From positions 99,513 through 163,512 of the forward strand of contig PXRU01000017.1 of NCBI GenBank assembly GCA_003020945.1: a stretch of DNA of 64,000 bases, read 5' to 3'. Under the pieces are notes generated by a model. The model was not told where the DNA came from, searched no databases, and worked only from the letters and a program-made list of their open reading frames with translations. This DNA comes from Halobacteriales archaeon QS_6_71_20 (GTDB lineage Archaea; Halobacteriota; Halobacteria; Halobacteriales; Haloferacaceae). Below, one piece after another: positions 61,786 through 64,000 of this stretch. A program made the translations under genes and the position numbers. Within the stretch, counting starts at the first letter, position 1. Each line of letters starts with the position of its first letter.

Positions 61786-63665
61786 CGGGCGGTGCGGACC
61801 AGCCGGTCGCCGTCGTAGCTGTAGCCGGCGGTGCGGAACGCCTCCCGGGCGCGCTCGGCGTCGACCGTGCCGTCCGACCCGATGAACGGCGTCACGGGGT
61901 CCTCGCCGCTCCACCGCAGCTCCGACGGGACCCACCGCCGGGTCGACAGGGGGCTCACCGTCGGCCGGGCGTACCCCTCGAACACCGCCCGGACGAGCGA
62001 CGGCCGGTGGACCAGCCGGGCGAGCGTGTTCCGGAACTGCGGGTTCGTGAGCGGCTGCCGGAGCGCGTTGTAGCCGACGACGTACGGCGCGGAGCGGCCG
62101 TCGACGACCAGCGACGTGTCGCCGGCTCGCCCGATCCGCGGCACCGTGTCGGCGCCGACGGGCGTCCCGGTCACGTCCGCGTCGCCGTCGGTGACCACCT
62201 CGACCGCGGTGACGCCGGAGCCGACGACCCGGACGGAAAGCCGGTCGAACGCCGGGGCGTCGGCGAACCCCCGGGGAAGCTCCTCGGGCGGCCGGCGCGC
62301 GAGGAAGTGGTCCGCGAACGGCTCCAGCACGAGCGACTCCCGCGGCGTGTTGCGCACGAACCGTAGCGGGCCGCTCCCGACGGGCGGGATGTTGTTCGTC
62401 ACCAGCGCCTCCGTCGCGGGGCCGAACTCGAGCCCGCCCAGCGACACCGTGTCGGTCCGGTTCATCCACACGTGCTCGGGAAACACCGGCACGGTGAACG
62501 CCCGCGCCGCGACCGTCGGGTCGCAGTCGACGAACCGGACCTCGACGGTCCGGTCGTCGACGGCCTCGGCGTCGGCGACGAGGCTGCTGCGCCCTTGGAA
62601 GCGCGGGGCGGGAACCCGCTCGCCCTCGCCCTCGCCGTCGGCCGTCGTCCCGCCGTCGTCCGTCGACGGCCCCCCGTCGAGCGTCGTGTCCGCCAGCAGG
62701 TCGTAGGTGAACGCGACGTCCGCGGCCGTGAGCGGAGTGCCGTCGTGCCACGTCGTCCCCGGCCGGAGCGTCACCCGGGCGACGTGCGCGTCGTCGACCT
62801 CGGAGAACGCCCACGACTCCGCGAGCCACGGCTCGGTCGTTCCCTCGTCGGTCTCGTAGCCGAGGCTGTCGTACAGCAGCCCGGTCACCGCGTCGCCGCG
62901 GCGGAACTCCACCGCCAGCGGGTTGAGGTTCGCCGTCGCGCGCGGGTCGGTCGTCGCCACCCGGAGCGTCCGGCGGTCGGACGCCGCCTCCGCCGTCGCG
63001 GTCGTCCCGTCGGCCGTTCCCCGCTCCCGGCCCGGCGCCGTCCGGTCGAGCGAGAGGTAGCCCGTCGGCGACCGGAGGTCCGCGCCCTGCCAGCCGCGGA
63101 AGCGGTCAGGCCGGGCCGCCCGGATGTCGTCGGGGAACGCGAGGACGGTGAACGGCTGCGTCCGGGCGATCTCCGTCTGGAGGGTCGCGGCCGCCTCCGC
63201 GCGCCGCCGGCCGGTCGTTCGCCGCTGCGTCTCCAGCAGCTCGTTCACCTCGAGGTCGGCGTAGCCGAACGGGTTCTGCCACCCCGGCGTCTCGACGAAC
63301 CGCGAGTGCAACAGCGGAAAGAGGCTGTCGGGCGTCCTGAACCGGGCGGGCATGCGGGCGACGAACGCGTCGAACTCGCGGTTGAGCAGCACCTGTCGGA
63401 ACAGCTCCTGTTCGGACATCGGCGTCACCCGCGCGTCGATCCCCGCCGCTCGGTACCACTCCCGAAGCTGTCTGGCGATCCGGAGCGCGTACGGGTCGGC
63501 GTCCGCCGGGACGGTCTTGATGTCGAGGCGGACCTGAGTCGACGACTCCCAGCCGGACACGGACCGGATCCGGCCGATGCAGCCGGCGGTGGCGGCGACC
63601 CCGCCGCCGGCGAGGCCGGCGAGCACGCGTCTCCGGGTGGCGACGGTCGGAGGGGACCGCTCCAT
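61782..63665 (-). CDS. SBP_bac_5-type lipoprotein with apparently permuted lobes
   Basis: The 627-residue protein has a Tat motif (TRRRVLAGLAG) and lipobox TAGC, so it is an exported lipoprotein. From about residue 225 it follows the oligopeptide-binding (SBP_bac_5) order: TLRVATTDPRATANLNPLAV, EPWLAESWAFSE, GTTWHDGTPLTAADVAFTY and near the end AREAFRTAGYSYDGD. There it stops, where a normal protein continues into its last lobe. A segment like that lobe (ARQLREWYRAAGIDARV, LLNREFDAFVARMPAR) is instead at residues 40-115. No permease or ATPase is adjacent; only a PAP2 gene follows. A transport role is therefore doubtful. Confidence 0.83.
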   Translation of the reverse strand: MERSPPTVATRRRVLAGLAGGGVAATAGCIGRIRSVSGWESSTQVRLDIKTVPADADPYALRIARQLREWYRAAGIDARVTPMSEQELFRQVLLNREFDAFVARMPARFRTPDSLFPLLHSRFVETPGWQNPFGYADLEVNELLETQRRTTGRRRAEAAATLQTEIARTQPFTVLAFPDDIRAARPDRFRGWQGADLRSPTGYLSLDRTAPGRERGTADGTTATAEAASDRRTLRVATTDPRATANLNPLAVEFRRGDAVTGLLYDSLGYETDEGTTEPWLAESWAFSEVDDAHVARVTLRPGTTWHDGTPLTAADVAFTYDLLADTTLDGGPSTDDGGTTADGEGEGERVPAPRFQGRSSLVADAEAVDDRTVEVRFVDCDPTVAARAFTVPVFPEHVWMNRTDTVSLGGLEFGPATEALVTNNIPPVGSGPLRFVRNTPRESLVLEPFADHFLARRPPEELPRGFADAPAFDRLSVRVVGSGVTAVEVVTDGDADVTGTPVGADTVPRIGRAGDTSLVVDGRSAPYVVGYNALRQPLTNPQFRNTLARLVHRPSLVRAVFEGYARPTVSPLSTRRWVPSELRWSGEDPVTPFIGSDGTVDAERAREAFRTAGYSYDGDRLVRTAR

Positions 63666-63688
63666 CTCACCGACGTTCGTGCAGCGTG

Positions 63689-63697
63689 CGGAATATC
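63689..63697 (-). promoter_or_regulatory. TATA-like element of the SBP-PAP2 operon
   Basis: GAGATATTC (minus strand) about 26 nt before the ATG at 63665. Confidence 0.45.
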
Positions 63698-63776
63698 TCT
63701 TCGGATCTTCTCGACATATGGTGGACCGCGAGATCCCGCCGCTCGCGGGCGGTTTCGATCCGTGGCGGTCAGCGGC

Positions 63777-63787
63777 GCGTTATTTGT
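63777..63787 (+). promoter_or_regulatory. TATA-like element of the rightmost transcript
   Basis: GCGTTATTTGT about 28 nt before the ATG at 63811. Confidence 0.4.
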
Positions 63788-63810
63788 GTCGCGGCGTCTC
63801 AGTGGGTCGT

Positions 63811-63942
63811 ATGTCGCCGAGACCGGGGCTCCCGCTCCCCGGCGATCGCCCGACTCCGACGCTCCCCGGGGGACGGATCGAGCGCCGACGCGCCCGGGGT
63901 CGGACGCCGCCGCGACGGTCGCCCCGGGACGGTCGACGATGA
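63811..63942 (+). CDS. Possible 43-residue Pro/Arg-rich ORF, uncertain
   Basis: It has a promoter at the right distance and its TGA overlaps the next ATG (ATGA), but the Arg/Pro-rich product (start MSPRPGLPLPGD) looks like high-GC shadow sequence. It may be a real small upstream gene, or the start of the next protein separated by a frameshift. Confidence 0.3.
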   Translation: MSPRPGLPLPGDRPTPTLPGGRIERRRARGRTPPRRSPRDGRR

Positions 63943-64000
63943 GCCGGGCGGACCCGCCGTTCCCGTGGGCCGACCCGCGCGACGCCCCGTGGCTCGCGCT
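63939..64000 (+). CDS. Partial CDS running off the window
   Basis: ATG at 63939, open to the last base (start MSRADPPFPWADPRDAPWL). Too short to identify; only about 20 residues are present. It is probably co-transcribed with the ORF at 63811. Confidence 0.45.
   Translation, partial: MSRADPPFPWADPRDAPWLA

Overview
The window looks like a chromosomal segment of a halophilic archaeon (class Halobacteria). Base composition is very GC-rich and the predicted proteins are strongly acidic. Many genes have a TATA-like element about 25-30 nt before the start codon, as expected for leaderless transcripts. The marker genes are archaeal: SecE, Spt5, TFB, FtsZ1, NreA, DtdA and initiator tRNA-Met. The genus is not resolved. 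I see no CRISPR array, transposase, integrase or rRNA.

Layout. 0.1-6.4 kb: a propeller-like protein and a complete five-gene branched-chain amino acid type ABC operon. 6.5-11.1 kb: a small conserved protein, a YYY-type (DUF2298) membrane protein broken by a one-base frameshift, a polyprenyl-phosphate type glycosyltransferase and a GtrA protein. 11.1-11.2 kb: initiator tRNA-Met. 11.3-18.6 kb: an accessory-looking metabolic cluster, with a NitT/TauT-type ABC importer, an HTH_10 regulator, a NifV/LeuA-like DRE-TIM synthase and a CaiB/BaiF CoA-transferase. 18.7-22.1 kb: Rieske protein, pabC, a fused remnant of pabB/pabA, an HhH protein and aroE. 22.3-27.7 kb: cation exchanger, then dtdA, ftsZ1, secE, spt5. 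27.8-35.3 kb: PHP, membrane hydrolase, CinA-C, aminotransferase, ArsA-type ATPase, SDR, endonuclease V, rhomboid and a 45-residue ORF. 35.4-45.7 kb: ppa, a PadR regulator, rnhA and its operon partner divergent from a tfb that lacks zinc-ribbon cysteines, nreA, several small haloarchaeal families, a Mut7-C RNase and polX. 45.8-52.3 kb: methylmalonyl-CoA mutase, an HTH/membrane-protein pair, acetyl-CoA synthetase and a second acyl-CoA ligase. 52.3-53.1 kb: an AT-richer islet with one unknown membrane protein. 53.1-54.7 kb: GNAT and HAD proteins. 54.9-60.9 kb: a second Liv-type ABC operon with a thioredoxin-fold protein. 60.9-63.7 kb: a PAP2 phosphatase overlapping a substrate-binding lipoprotein whose lobes appear circularly permuted.

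How it fits together. Much of the window is uptake of organic solutes (three ABC systems) and CoA-linked carbon metabolism (Acs, acyl-CoA ligase, MCM, CoA-transferase, DRE-TIM synthase), set among cell-division, translocation, transcription and repair genes. The most interesting candidates for undescribed biology are the permuted SBP/PAP2 pair, the transporter-synthase-CoA-transferase cluster, and the zinc-ribbon-less TFB. Family assignments come from motif recognition only; no database search was run.
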